Notes: generated by a model not told the origin, from the letters alone. Positions 16,710 through 24,835 are shown, counted from the first letter of the stretch. The stretch: 44,831 bases of DNA from CAYQCE01 sp964415885 (GCA_964415885.1 CAYQCE010000026.1:1-44831), one strand, 5' to 3'. Program-made: numbers and translations.

Positions 16710-17339
16710 ATGGCGAAGGCGAGAGCATTCAATAACAGCGGAAGCGCTTCAGGTGAAGTCGAACTGAAGCCGGAACTCTTCGAGTTCGAGCCGAAGAAGT
16801 ACCAGGTCTATCATTATGTCAAGACCTTCCTTTCCAATCAGCGCCAGGGCACCCATTCGACCAAGACTCGTTCCGAGGTGCGCGGTGGCGGTGCCAAGCC
16901 GTGGCGTCAGAAGGGAACGGGGCGTGCTCGCGCGGGAACGAATCGTTCCCCGATCTGGGAAGGCGGCGGAGTAACTTTCGGTCCCAGGCCGAGAAGTTAC
17001 TACTCGCGCATTCCGAAGAAAATCCGACGCAATGCGCTAAAGAGCATGTTGACGGATCGTGCTTCGGAAGAGAAGATATTCGTAGCGGAATTCCCCGAGT
17101 TCGAGAAGCCGAGTACGAAGACGATGCATGAGTATCTTGTCGCGCTCGGAATTGAGGACAAGAGGGTTCTGATTCTCGACGAGAAGCAGGGAAGCCACAT
17201 ACCGCTATCCTGCAGAAATCTGCCCAAAGTCGAATTCAAGCGCGCGAGTCTCGTGAACGCTTACGATCTTGCAAAGGCGGATTTCGTAGTTGTTTCGAAA
17301 GAAGGCATGCAGTCAATCGAGGAGGTGTTCGGAAAATGA
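16710..17339 (+). CDS. rplD: 50S ribosomal protein L4
   Basis: A 209-residue L4 that lines the exit tunnel. The tunnel-loop signature KPWRQKGTGRARAGTNRSPI and the FGPRPRSYYSRIPKKIRRNA segment are clear. I use ATG 16710; a GTG immediately before it at 16707 would add one residue. The stop overlaps the rplW start in an ATGA arrangement, indicating translational coupling. Confidence 0.97.
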   Translation: MAKARAFNNSGSASGEVELKPELFEFEPKKYQVYHYVKTFLSNQRQGTHSTKTRSEVRGGGAKPWRQKGTGRARAGTNRSPIWEGGGVTFGPRPRSYYSRIPKKIRRNALKSMLTDRASEEKIFVAEFPEFEKPSTKTMHEYLVALGIEDKRVLILDEKQGSHIPLSCRNLPKVEFKRASLVNAYDLAKADFVVVSKEGMQSIEEVFGK

Positions 17340-17626
17340 GAACGCCACAATCGATCATAAAGAGCCACATCGCGACAGAGAAGTCGCATGTGATCAGGGA
17401 CCAGCAGAATTGTTACGTCTTCGAGGTGAATCGGGACGCTAACAAGGTGGAAATCAGACAAGCCGTGGAGGAGCTTTTCGGAGTAAATGTCAGGAAGGTC
17501 GCCACGATGAACATGAGAGGAAAGGTAAAGCGTCTCGGGCGGTTCGTAGGGAAGAAATCGAACTGGAAGAAGGCGATTATCACTCTCAAGGAAGGCGAGA
17601 CTATCTCCCAGCTTGAGAATATCTAA
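17336..17626 (+). CDS. rplW: 50S ribosomal protein L23
   Basis: A 96-residue L23, located at the tunnel exit where SRP and trigger factor dock. Typical segments are SHIATEKSHVI, VFEVNRDANKVEIRQAVEEL and FGVNVRKVATMNMRGKVKR. It overlaps rplD by 4 bp. Unlike most bacteria, a 160-bp gap follows before rplB. Confidence 0.97.
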   Translation: MRTPQSIIKSHIATEKSHVIRDQQNCYVFEVNRDANKVEIRQAVEELFGVNVRKVATMNMRGKVKRLGRFVGKKSNWKKAIITLKEGETISQLENI

Positions 17627-17786
17627 GCGGCCTCTGGTCCGGATAGGAATAGGGACGCCTTCCCTGCAAAATTCGGGTCAAATCGGAGTTCGCCGATCGC
17701 TGAGCTGAGATATTCACAGATTTAGAAGTCGGGTCGAAGACCTACGGGTTAATTAAAGACAGTATTCGTAACGCGAAGGTAGCATA
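17627..17786 (+). other. Unusually long rplW-rplB spacer
   Basis: A 160-bp gap inside the S10 operon, where neighbouring genes are usually only a few bases apart. I find no credible ORF and no clear promoter. There are small hairpins: AGGGA/TCCCT (17651-17655/17661-17665), TCGG/CCGA (17683-17686/17692-17695) and GGTC/GACC near 17732-17742. Its role is unknown. Confidence 0.5.
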
Positions 17787-18608
17787 ATGGCTATTAAGAA
17801 ATTCAAACCGACTACGCCCTCGAACCGGTATCGTACGGTTCCGACATTCGAGGAAATAACCAAGGATAAGCCCGAACGCTCGCTGGTTCAAATTCTGAGG
17901 AAGAGCGGCGGACGGAATAACAAGGGCAGGATTACATCGAGGCGCAGAGGCGGCGGCCACAAGCGCTATTATCGAATCATAGATTTTAAGCGCGACAAGC
18001 GCGATATCCCGGCTCGTGTTGCGTCCATCGAGTACGATCCGAATCGCACCTGCAGGATAGCGCTTTTGCATTACGCTGATGGCGAGAAGCGCTACATCCT
18101 GGCGCCGCTTGGTCTCAATGTGAACGATTCAGTGATGGCAGGCGAGAAGGCCGAGATAAAGGTTGGAAATTCCACGAAGATCGGCCGCATGCCATTAGGT
18201 ACGATGATTCACAACGTTGAACTCAGGCCGGGCAAGGGCGGCAAGATCGCTCGATCCGCCGGTACGCTCGTCCAGATTGCGGCTAAGGAAGGCAAGCACG
18301 CCCACGTCAAGATGCCGTCCGGCGAGGTTCGGCTCGTTCCGCAGGAGTGTTATGCCACTATCGGCCAGGTCGGCAATATCGAGCATGAGAACATCGTATG
18401 GGGTAAGGCCGGACGTTCCCGTTGGGTCGGCAAGCGACCGCGTGTAAGAGGTGTGGCAATGAACCCAGTTGACCATCCAATGGGCGGTGGCGAAGGTCGC
18501 TCGTCCGGAGGACGGCACCCGTGCACCCCGTGGGGCAAGCCGACTAAGGGTGGCAAGACCAGAAGAAAGAAAGCTTCCGATAAGCTGATCGTGAAGCGTC
18601 GGAAGTAG
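17787..18608 (+). CDS. rplB: 50S ribosomal protein L2
   Basis: A 273-residue L2, which binds 23S rRNA near the peptidyl transferase centre and bridges to 30S. The N-terminal RNA-binding region includes NNKGRITSRRRGGGHKR, and the C-terminal hallmark GVAMNPVDHPMGGGEGRS with GGRHPCTPWGKPTKGGKTR is complete. The ATG at 17787 follows GAAGG. Confidence 0.98.
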   Translation: MAIKKFKPTTPSNRYRTVPTFEEITKDKPERSLVQILRKSGGRNNKGRITSRRRGGGHKRYYRIIDFKRDKRDIPARVASIEYDPNRTCRIALLHYADGEKRYILAPLGLNVNDSVMAGEKAEIKVGNSTKIGRMPLGTMIHNVELRPGKGGKIARSAGTLVQIAAKEGKHAHVKMPSGEVRLVPQECYATIGQVGNIEHENIVWGKAGRSRWVGKRPRVRGVAMNPVDHPMGGGEGRSSGGRHPCTPWGKPTKGGKTRRKKASDKLIVKRRK

Positions 18609-18633
18609 TTGAAGATATCAGGAGGTTTTCCGG

Positions 18634-18930
18634 ATGCCAAGATCGCTGAAAAAAGGACCGTACGTTACCGAGAGCCTGTTCGCCAAGGTTGAGGCGCTGA
18701 ATTCGACCGGCGAGAAAAGGGTCATAAAGACCTGGGCGAGACGGTCCACCATATCTCCGGAATTTGTTGGGCATACGATTGCCATTCACAACGGTAACAA
18801 GTTCATTCCGGTATACATAACCGAGAATATGGTTGGTCACAAACTCGGCGAATTTGCACCCTCGCGCACGTTCAGGGGCCACGGTGGCAAACTGGCCGAG
18901 CGTTCCAGTGCTCTTAAAGGACTGAAGTAG
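18634..18930 (+). CDS. rpsS: 30S ribosomal protein S19
   Basis: A 98-residue S19 of the 30S head. It begins MPRSLKKGPYVTESLFAKVE and has IKTWARRSTISPEFVGHTIA and VGHKLGEFAPSRTFRGH. A strong AGGAGG site precedes the ATG. rplV follows after 7 bp. Confidence 0.98.
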   Translation: MPRSLKKGPYVTESLFAKVEALNSTGEKRVIKTWARRSTISPEFVGHTIAIHNGNKFIPVYITENMVGHKLGEFAPSRTFRGHGGKLAERSSALKGLK

Positions 18931-18937
18931 GTTTGTC

Positions 18938-19381
18938 ATGATACATTCAACAGCAAAGACAAAGTACCTGAGAATGTCTCCGAAGAAGGTAAGGCGTGTA
19001 GCCGACCTGGTAAAGGGACTGATGGTTCCGGAAGCGATCGACATCCTCAAGTTTACGCCGAAGTCGGCAGCACGCCCGTTGATCAAGACGATTCGGTCTG
19101 CAGCTTCGAATGCTATAGCGGAAGAGGGTTCGGCCAAGGTGAAGGCCGAGGATATGAGAATCATATCACTGCAGATTGACAAGGGCCCGACTCTCCCGAG
19201 GATTCGTTTCCAGGGTATGGGCAGAGTATTCAGAATTAGAAAGCGCAGTTGTCACGTGAGTGTTAAGCTGTCAGACGAGGGAAGAGCGGAGGTTCGCGAA
19301 CAGGCGAAGGCCAAAAAGCGGAGCCGCAAGAAAGCCGCTCCGCGCAAGGCGCCCCGAAAGATCGAGGGCAACGAAGAGTAA
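18938..19381 (+). CDS. rplV: 50S ribosomal protein L22
   Basis: A 147-residue L22, whose beta-hairpin lines the exit tunnel. The core (about 1-112) has RMSPKKVRRVADLVKG and the hairpin region GPTLPRIRFQGMGRVFRIRK. The last ~30 residues are a basic tail rich in Lys, Arg and Ala, longer than in E. coli. Such basic tails occur in several phyla and probably contact rRNA (inference). Confidence 0.97.
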   Translation: MIHSTAKTKYLRMSPKKVRRVADLVKGLMVPEAIDILKFTPKSAARPLIKTIRSAASNAIAEEGSAKVKAEDMRIISLQIDKGPTLPRIRFQGMGRVFRIRKRSCHVSVKLSDEGRAEVREQAKAKKRSRKKAAPRKAPRKIEGNEE

Positions 19382-19399
19382 TCTTTTAAGGAGGAAACT

Positions 19400-20293
19400 T
19401 TGGGACAGAAAACAAACCCCATCGGGCTGCGTGTCGGGGTTATTCGCTCCTGGAATTCGATATGGTTTGCGAGTAAGAAATTCGCAGACTTGTTGAATGA
19501 AGATATAATAATAAAGAGATATATCTCGGAGAGGCTCGAGAATGCGGGTCTGTCGAGAGTAGTGATAAAGCGCGCTCCCAAGAAGGTTACTGTCGACATT
19601 CATACCTCGCGTCCCGGAATCGTGATCGGCCGCAAGGGTTCCGAGGTGGACAAGCTCCGCGAGGAGCTTCAGCTCTTGACCCGTAAAGAGATTACTCTAA
19701 ATATTGTAGAAGTCAAAAAGCCCGAGCTTTCCGCGCAGCTCGTCGGAGATTCGATAGCCCGTCAGCTCGAGGGCCGTGTTTCATTCAGACGTGCCATGAA
19801 GAAAGCTCTTTCATCTAGTATGAAGATGGGTGCTGAGGGAATCAAGGTTGTTTGTTCCGGCAGACTGGGCGGTGCAGAGATTGCGCGGTCCGAAAAATAT
19901 ATGGAAGGTCGTGTTCCGCTCCATACGCTCAGGGCGGACATCGACTATGCGACCTCCACGGCGAACACTACGTATGGTACGATAGGCGTTAAGATATGGA
20001 TCTGCCGCGGCGAGATTCTCGATCCATGGGGAGATCATGCCAGGGACAAGGCGAGCGAGGAGGCCGAGAGCAGACTCGACCGTCAGCTCCGCGAATCCGG
20101 CAGAGCAGAGCGTGGTGGAAAGGGACCTCGCGAGGGTAAGCGCAAGCGTCCGCCCAAAGGCAGAATTCGGAAAACCGGGAGACGCCAGGGCGATCAGCGC
20201 GGCGGCGGAAGACCTTCTCAGTCGAGGGGCGGTCAGCATCAGCCGAGAGGCTCGGAACCGAAGTCCGGAGGCGGTGAAAAAGCAGACAGGTAG
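19400..20293 (+). CDS. rpsC: 30S ribosomal protein S3 with long basic C-terminal tail
   Basis: A 297-residue S3 of the mRNA entry channel. It starts at TTG 19400, right after AAGGAGG, and begins GQKTNPIGLRVGVIRSW. The KH domain contains IHTSRPGIVIGRKGSEVDKL, and the C-terminal domain carries YATSTANTTYGTIGVKIW. The family core ends near residue 215. The remaining ~80 residues are a low-complexity tail rich in Arg, Gly, Gln and Pro. S3 is commonly 210-240 residues, so the tail is notable. Confidence 0.97.
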   Translation: MGQKTNPIGLRVGVIRSWNSIWFASKKFADLLNEDIIIKRYISERLENAGLSRVVIKRAPKKVTVDIHTSRPGIVIGRKGSEVDKLREELQLLTRKEITLNIVEVKKPELSAQLVGDSIARQLEGRVSFRRAMKKALSSSMKMGAEGIKVVCSGRLGGAEIARSEKYMEGRVPLHTLRADIDYATSTANTTYGTIGVKIWICRGEILDPWGDHARDKASEEAESRLDRQLRESGRAERGGKGPREGKRKRPPKGRIRKTGRRQGDQRGGGRPSQSRGGQHQPRGSEPKSGGGEKADR

Positions 20294-20305
20294 TCGACTT
20301 TCCGG

Positions 20306-20334
20306 TTGACATTCGATTTTCAGAGATTTATACT
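20306..20334 (+). promoter_or_regulatory. Strong sigma-70-type promoter inside the S10 operon (before rplP)
   Basis: TTGACA (20306-20311), a spacer of exactly 17 bp, then TATACT (20329-20334). It lies in the 75-bp gap between rpsC and rplP and is the best promoter match seen in the ribosomal block. The start site would fall near 20341, about 28 nt before rplP. It could drive rplP and the spc genes independently of the S10 promoter. Confidence 0.75.
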
Positions 20335-20368
20335 GGAAGTCTTTGACTTAAGAATTCTGGAGTGAATT

Positions 20369-20791
20369 ATGTTAATGCCCAAGCGGGTGAAATACCGCCG
20401 ACAGCAGCGAGGAAGAATGCGGGGCAAGGCCTACCGCGGGTCGAAAATCTCGTTCGGGGAGTACGGCCTCAGGGCGCTCGAGCCCGCATGGATATCCAAC
20501 CGTCATATCGAGGCGGCACGTGTTGCGCTGACTCGAAGAATCAAGAGGGGCGGTAAGGTGTGGATCCGGATATTCCCGGACAAGCCGGTCACCAAGAAGC
20601 CCGCCGAAACCCGTATGGGTAAGGGCAAGGGCGCCCCGGAGTACTGGGTAGCCGTGGTGAAGCCCGGACGAATCATGTTTGAGGTCGAGGGCGTCAACGA
20701 GGAATTAGCGCGCAAGGCTATGCAGCTTGCTGCTAACAAGCTTCCCGTTAAGTGCAAATTCGTATCGCGAAGCGAATTCAGAGGAGCATAG
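20369..20791 (+). CDS. rplP: 50S ribosomal protein L16
   Basis: A 140-residue L16 near the A-site of the peptidyl transferase centre. The N-terminus MLMPKRVKYRRQQRGRMRG is typical, which supports ATG 20369 over the ATG two codons later, and CTGGAG (20357-20362) is well placed for it. The conserved RMGKGKGAPEYWVAVVKPGR motif is present. It overlaps no gene upstream but has its own promoter. Confidence 0.97.
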   Translation: MLMPKRVKYRRQQRGRMRGKAYRGSKISFGEYGLRALEPAWISNRHIEAARVALTRRIKRGGKVWIRIFPDKPVTKKPAETRMGKGKGAPEYWVAVVKPGRIMFEVEGVNEELARKAMQLAANKLPVKCKFVSRSEFRGA

Positions 20792-20793
20792 AG

Positions 20794-21048
20794 GTGAAAC
20801 CGGGTCAGCTAAGAGATATGTCGATAGAGGAAGTCGAGCATCGCTTGAGCGAGGTCGATCAGGAGCTTTTCAACCTCAATCTGCGTAAGCGCGTGCAGAA
20901 GCTCGACAATCCGCTGAGGCTTCGCGTACTGAAGCGCGACCGGGCGCGGATGATCACTGTATTGAATGAGCACAAGAAGGGAATCAGAAGGCTTTCCGCA
21001 TCGTCTAAGCTGTTCGATTCCGATAAGCAAGAAACTGAGAAGGAGTAG
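20794..21048 (+). CDS. rpmC: 50S ribosomal protein L29
   Basis: An 84-residue L29 at the tunnel exit. The helical core shows LRDMSIEEVEHRLSEVDQEL, FNLNLRKRVQKLDNP and LKRDRARMITVLNE. I place the start at GTG 20794, three bases after the rplP stop and after AGGAG (20782-20786). The in-frame ATG at 20752 lies inside rplP. The protein is about 15-20 residues longer than usual because of a charged C-terminal extension ending SDKQETEKE. Confidence 0.94.
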   Translation: MKPGQLRDMSIEEVEHRLSEVDQELFNLNLRKRVQKLDNPLRLRVLKRDRARMITVLNEHKKGIRRLSASSKLFDSDKQETEKE

Positions 21049-21051
21049 ACG

Positions 21052-21309
21052 ATGCCCGAGAGGAATAGCAGAAAGACGCGCCAGGGAGTAGTGGTTTCCG
21101 ACAGAATGGATAAGACCATAGCTGTCGAGTTGATGCGCACGATGCGTCATCCGCTTTATAACCGCGTTGTACGGAAGCGTTCAAAGTTGTATGCGCACGA
21201 TCCCAACAATGAATGCGGGATCGGAGATCGAGTCCAGGTAATGGAGACCCGGCCGTTGTCGAAGATGAAACGCTGGCGTTTGGTGAAAATCTTGGAGAAG
21301 GCGAAGTAA
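21052..21309 (+). CDS. rpsQ: 30S ribosomal protein S17
   Basis: An 85-residue S17 with an OB fold. It shows KTRQGVVVSDRMDKTIAVEL and the signature DRVQVMETRPLSKMKRWRLV. It starts 3 bp after rpmC, using the GGAG that overlaps the rpmC stop. Confidence 0.97.
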   Translation: MPERNSRKTRQGVVVSDRMDKTIAVELMRTMRHPLYNRVVRKRSKLYAHDPNNECGIGDRVQVMETRPLSKMKRWRLVKILEKAK

Positions 21310-21310
21310 G

Positions 21311-21679
21311 ATGATTCAGGAGTATACCAGACTGAACGTCGCCGACAACACCGGAGCCAAGAAGGTGATGTGCTTCCGCGTCCTCGGCGGAACCAAGCGT
21401 CGTTATGCACGAGTCGGTGATATCATCGTTTGTACGGTCAAGGATGCTATCCCGAACGGGACAGTGAAGAAGAGCGACATAGTGCGGGCTGTCGTGGTGA
21501 GGACGACTGCGAAGACCCGCAGGAGAGATGGTAGTCAGATATGTTTTTCCGATAACGCGGCCGTCGTAATAAATGACCAGAATGAGCCGCGCGGCACCCG
21601 TATTTTCGGACCGGTAGCCCGCGAGCTTCGCGAGAGAAAATTCATGAAGATCATTTCACTGGCGCCGGAAGTTCTGTGA
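21311..21679 (+). CDS. rplN: 50S ribosomal protein L14
   Basis: A 122-residue L14, which contacts 30S through an intersubunit bridge. It begins MIQEYTRLNVADNTGAKKVM and has the conserved GTRIFGPVARELRERKFMKI ending region. It is separated from rpsQ by 1 bp, so the two are likely translationally coupled. Confidence 0.98.
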   Translation: MIQEYTRLNVADNTGAKKVMCFRVLGGTKRRYARVGDIIVCTVKDAIPNGTVKKSDIVRAVVVRTTAKTRRRDGSQICFSDNAAVVINDQNEPRGTRIFGPVARELRERKFMKIISLAPEVL

Positions 21680-21691
21680 GGTTGAGTTGAT

Positions 21692-22009
21692 ATGAAAGTC
21701 AGAAAAGGTGACCAGGTAAAAGTCATAGCCGGTAAGGACCGGGGAAAAGTCGGCAAAGTTCTGCGAGTGATGCCTGAGAAGAATCAGGTCCTCGTCGAGG
21801 GCGTCAATCTCATACACAGGCACACCCGGCCGACGCAGAAGAACCCGAAGGGCGGAATTATCGAGAAGGAAGGACCGATTCATCTTTCGAACGTCATGGT
21901 CATATCGAGTGATGGCCCTACGCGGGTTGGTTATCGAATGATTGAGAGCAAAGATAAGAAATCGAAAGAGAAGGTCCGGATTTCTGTCAAGAGTGGAGAG
22001 ATGATCTGA
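21692..22009 (+). CDS. rplX: 50S ribosomal protein L24
   Basis: A 105-residue L24, an assembly initiator with a KOW motif at the N-terminus (GDQVKVIAGKDRGKVGKVLR) and the family GVNLIHRHTRPTQKNPKGGI segment. The stop overlaps the rplE start (TGATG). Confidence 0.98.
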   Translation: MKVRKGDQVKVIAGKDRGKVGKVLRVMPEKNQVLVEGVNLIHRHTRPTQKNPKGGIIEKEGPIHLSNVMVISSDGPTRVGYRMIESKDKKSKEKVRISVKSGEMI

Positions 22010-22560
22010 TGTCGCGGATCAAAGACATATATGATGAACAGGTTGCTCCGAAGCTCATGAAGGAGCTCGGATACAAGAACAAGATGGAAGTTCCGCGCTT
22101 CGTCAAGATCGTGGTTAACTCCGGTGTAGGCGAGGCGATCGAGAACTCAAAGGCTCTCGAATTTGCGACCAACGAACTGTCACTTATCACCGGGCAGAAG
22201 CCGAAGATCCGTCGCGCCAAGAAGTCGATCTCGAACTTCAAGGTCCGTGAGGGTATGCCGATCGGAGCTGCAGTTACGCTGCGCAGGGCGAGAATGTGGG
22301 AGTTCTTTGACAGGCTCACCAACATAGCGATGCCCCGTATTCGTGACTTCCGAGGAGCATCGCCGAATGGATTCGATGGTCGTGGTAATTACACGCTGGG
22401 CGTAAAAGAGCAGATTATATTCCCCGAGATAGATTATGACAAGATCGATAAGGTCAGAGGTCTTGGTATCACGATAGTCACGACTGCTGAGACCGACAGA
22501 GAGGCGTACAGGCTGCTCGAAGAGCTGGGAATGCCTTTCGCAAAGAAGGGAAAAGAGTAA
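22009..22560 (+). CDS. rplE: 50S ribosomal protein L5
   Basis: A 183-residue L5, which binds 5S rRNA and the P-site tRNA. Typical motifs are GQKPKIRRAKKSISNFKVRE, RMWEFFDRL and IPRIRDF-like MPRIRDFRGASPNGFDGRGN, followed by GVKEQIIFPEI. It is coupled to rplX by a 1-base overlap and directly abuts rpsN. Confidence 0.98.
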   Translation: MSRIKDIYDEQVAPKLMKELGYKNKMEVPRFVKIVVNSGVGEAIENSKALEFATNELSLITGQKPKIRRAKKSISNFKVREGMPIGAAVTLRRARMWEFFDRLTNIAMPRIRDFRGASPNGFDGRGNYTLGVKEQIIFPEIDYDKIDKVRGLGITIVTTAETDREAYRLLEELGMPFAKKGKE

Positions 22561-22746
22561 GTGGCTAAGAGATGTTTGGTAGTTAAGCAGCAGCGCAAAC
22601 CGAAATTCAAGGTGCGCGCATATAACAGATGCCGCAAGTGTGGACGCCCGAGAGCCTACATGCGCAGGTTTGGCATCTGCAGAATCTGTTTCCGCGAACT
22701 GGCGCTGCAGGGCGAAATCCCCGGCGTCGTAAAGGCGAGCTGGTAG
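22561..22746 (+). CDS. rpsN: 30S ribosomal protein S14, zinc-binding type
   Basis: A 61-residue S14 of the short, zinc-binding form. The ribbon cysteines are C24, C27, C40 and C43 (CRKC and CRIC). The start is GTG at 22561, immediately after the rplE stop, giving MAKRCLVVKQQRKPKF. The downstream FRELALQGEIPGVVKASW is typical. Confidence 0.97.
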   Translation: MAKRCLVVKQQRKPKFKVRAYNRCRKCGRPRAYMRRFGICRICFRELALQGEIPGVVKASW

Positions 22747-22758
22747 GAGAATCAGAAT

Positions 22759-23157
22759 ATGAGCATGACCGATCCGATTGCTGATATGCTGACTCGTATT
22801 CGTAATGCCGCTAAGGCAAAAAAGCGAGTTGCAGAAATCCCCTGTTCGAATATCAAACGGGAGATCGCTGCTCTCATGCACGAGCTCGGCTTTATTAGAG
22901 ATTATAAGGTAGTGAAAGACAACAAGCAGAACATTCTGTTAGTCTATATGAAGTATACAAAGAGAGATGAGAGCGTGATAGTCGGAATGAGACGCGTGTC
23001 GCGTCCGGGGCTGAGGAAATACTTGACTGTCGATGACATCAAGAAGCTCGGTTATTCGATCGGCACGACCGTAGTTTCGACATCGCAGGGCGTTATGTCC
23101 CACGAACAGGCTCTCAAGAATCATATGGGCGGAGAAGCCCTCTTCAGAGTGTGGTAA
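22759..23157 (+). CDS. rpsH: 30S ribosomal protein S8
   Basis: A 132-residue S8, a central-domain assembly protein and, in E. coli, the repressor of the spc operon. It begins MSMTDPIADMLTRIRNA and has the C-terminal TVVSTSQGVMSHEQA signature. It is 12 bp from both neighbours. Confidence 0.98.
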   Translation: MSMTDPIADMLTRIRNAAKAKKRVAEIPCSNIKREIAALMHELGFIRDYKVVKDNKQNILLVYMKYTKRDESVIVGMRRVSRPGLRKYLTVDDIKKLGYSIGTTVVSTSQGVMSHEQALKNHMGGEALFRVW

Positions 23158-23169
23158 AAGGAGATTCCG

Positions 23170-23706
23170 ATGTCGCGCATTGGAAAGACACCAGTAAGGA
23201 TACCGGAGAAGGTCAAGATAAATGTCTCGGATGGCAAGGTGGCCGTTGAGGGACCCAAGGGTTCACTCGAGTATGAGTATCCATCGGAGATCACCGTGAA
23301 AGTCGAGGACGATCAGGTCGTTTTCGAGAGACCATCCGATATCAAGCGTCATCGGGCGTTGCATGGGCTTACCCGTGCGCTGCTCGCTAACATGGTCGAG
23401 GGTGTGACACAGGGATTTATCAAGTCTTTGGAGATTCACGGCGTTGGATATCGCGCCGAGATGAAGGAAAAGAACCTCCAGCTCATGCTCGGCTTTTCGC
23501 ACCCGATATATGTGATTCCCCCACCCGGTATCTCGATTGAGCTTGAGGGGAACAACAAAGTCAAGGTCAGTGGAATCGATAAACAACTGGTCGGCCAGGT
23601 CGCGGCTTCGATTCGCAGTTTCCGCCCGCCGGAGCCTTACAAGGGTAAGGGTGTTCGGTACGAAGGCGAGATTGTCCGTCGCAAAGCCGGAAAGACTGCC
23701 GCGTAA
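23170..23706 (+). CDS. rplF: 50S ribosomal protein L6
   Basis: A 178-residue L6 near the factor-binding site, with the two repeated alpha-beta domains. Typical segments are MSRIGKTPVRIPEKVKINV, GYRAEMKEKNLQLMLGFSHP and the C-terminal RPPEPYKGKGVRYEGEIVRR. The AAGGAG ribosome-binding site overlaps the end of rpsH. Confidence 0.98.
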   Translation: MSRIGKTPVRIPEKVKINVSDGKVAVEGPKGSLEYEYPSEITVKVEDDQVVFERPSDIKRHRALHGLTRALLANMVEGVTQGFIKSLEIHGVGYRAEMKEKNLQLMLGFSHPIYVIPPPGISIELEGNNKVKVSGIDKQLVGQVAASIRSFRPPEPYKGKGVRYEGEIVRRKAGKTAA

Positions 23707-23733
23707 GGCTTTCAATAACCGAGAATTGGTGAT

Positions 23734-24114
23734 ATGAGCTCGAAGAAAGAACAGAGAAGAAAAGCGAATCAGCTCCACAGGCGTAAGCTCCGTGTGCGCT
23801 CACGGGTCAAAGGAACCCCGGAGCGACCGAGGATGGCTGTGCATCGCAGCCTGAAGAACATGTTCGTCCAGATCGTGGATGACACCAGAGCCATAACGCT
23901 TGTTTCCGCTTGTTCTCTCGACCCCGTTGTTAAGGACACTTTTGAGGATGGGGACAACAAGGTCAAGCAGGGCTTTAAGATAGGCCTCAAGGTGGCGGAG
24001 CTGGCAAAAGAAAAAGGTATAGAAGTAGTAGCATTCGATCGCCAGGGTTTCCTCTATCACGGCAGAGTCAAGGCCGTGGCGGACGGTGCCCGCAAAGGCG
24101 GATTGAAGTTTTAG
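23734..24114 (+). CDS. rplR: 50S ribosomal protein L18
   Basis: A 126-residue L18 that binds 5S rRNA with L5. It shows RKLRVRSRVKGTPERPRMAV and the C-terminal FDRQGFLYHGRVKAVADGAR. The upstream ribosome-binding site is weak (GGTGAT), unusual among these genes. Confidence 0.97.
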   Translation: MSSKKEQRRKANQLHRRKLRVRSRVKGTPERPRMAVHRSLKNMFVQIVDDTRAITLVSACSLDPVVKDTFEDGDNKVKQGFKIGLKVAELAKEKGIEVVAFDRQGFLYHGRVKAVADGARKGGLKF

Positions 24115-24132
24115 GAGATACAGGAAAAAAGT

Positions 24133-24681
24133 ATGTATCGAGGCGATGCCAGATATGAAGCCGAGGGCTTCGAGTTAGAGGAAAAGATCATCCACGTGAA
24201 TCGTGTCGCGAAGGTTGTCAAGGGTGGTCGTCGCTTTTCATTCACCGCTCTGGTGTCGGTCGGGGACCGCAATGGCTCTGTCGGCATCGGACTCGGGAAA
24301 GCGTCTGAAGTTTCCGACGCAATTCGCAAGGGAACAGAGGCTGCTCGCAAGGCGATGAGCAAGGTGTCTGTCGTGGAAGGCACTATACCACATCAGGTGG
24401 TTGGCAGGTTCGGTGCGGCCCGTGTTCTGATGAGACCGGCTGCTCCGGGAACCGGAGTTATCGCTGGCGGTGCAGTCAGAGCTGTGGTTGAGGCTGCGGG
24501 TATCCAGGATATCCTCACCAAGTCGCTCGGATCTCCGAACCCACACAATGTGGTTAAGGCCACGATGAACGGTCTTGCGACTCTGAGAACGAAGGCTGAG
24601 GCACTTGACTACAGGGGCGCCTCCAAGCCTCCGGAGATGGAAGTCGAGAAGAAGAATGAAGCTGAAAATCAGTCAGATTAG
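24133..24681 (+). CDS. rpsE: 30S ribosomal protein S5
   Basis: A 182-residue S5, a fidelity protein at the mRNA entry. It has VNRVAKVVKGGRRFSFTALV, GSVGIGLGKASEVSDAIRKG and RMPAAPGTGVIAGG-like RPAAPGTGVIAGGAVRAVVE. A charged tail of about 20 residues ends the protein and overlaps the rpmD start by 26 bp in another frame. Confidence 0.97.
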   Translation: MYRGDARYEAEGFELEEKIIHVNRVAKVVKGGRRFSFTALVSVGDRNGSVGIGLGKASEVSDAIRKGTEAARKAMSKVSVVEGTIPHQVVGRFGAARVLMRPAAPGTGVIAGGAVRAVVEAAGIQDILTKSLGSPNPHNVVKATMNGLATLRTKAEALDYRGASKPPEMEVEKKNEAENQSD

Positions 24682-24835
24682 GAGTTCGATCGGACGCAGG
24701 GCCGATCAGAGCGCCACACTTCGCGCGCTCGGAATAAAGAAGATGCACCAGAGCGTAGTGCATAGTGATACTCCTCAGATTCGAGGAATGATAAACAAGA
24801 TTAAGCATCTGCTCAAGGTTGAGGAGATAGCCTGA
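24656..24835 (+). CDS. rpmD: 50S ribosomal protein L30
   Basis: A 59-residue L30. It begins MKLKISQIRSSIGRRADQSA and has the family LRALGIKKMHQSVVHSDTPQ and RGMINKIKHLLKVEE. I place the start at ATG 24656, inside the last codons of rpsE, which gives the normal family length. The longer open frame from 24605 is only read-through in the rpsE region. The stop overlaps the rplO start (TGATG). Confidence 0.95.
   Translation: MKLKISQIRSSIGRRADQSATLRALGIKKMHQSVVHSDTPQIRGMINKIKHLLKVEEIA

Noticed and set aside
22180..22881. Long minus-strand open frame across rplE-rpsN-rpsH
   Set aside because: It spans three real plus-strand genes and their gaps and has no recognisable sequence or ribosome-binding site.
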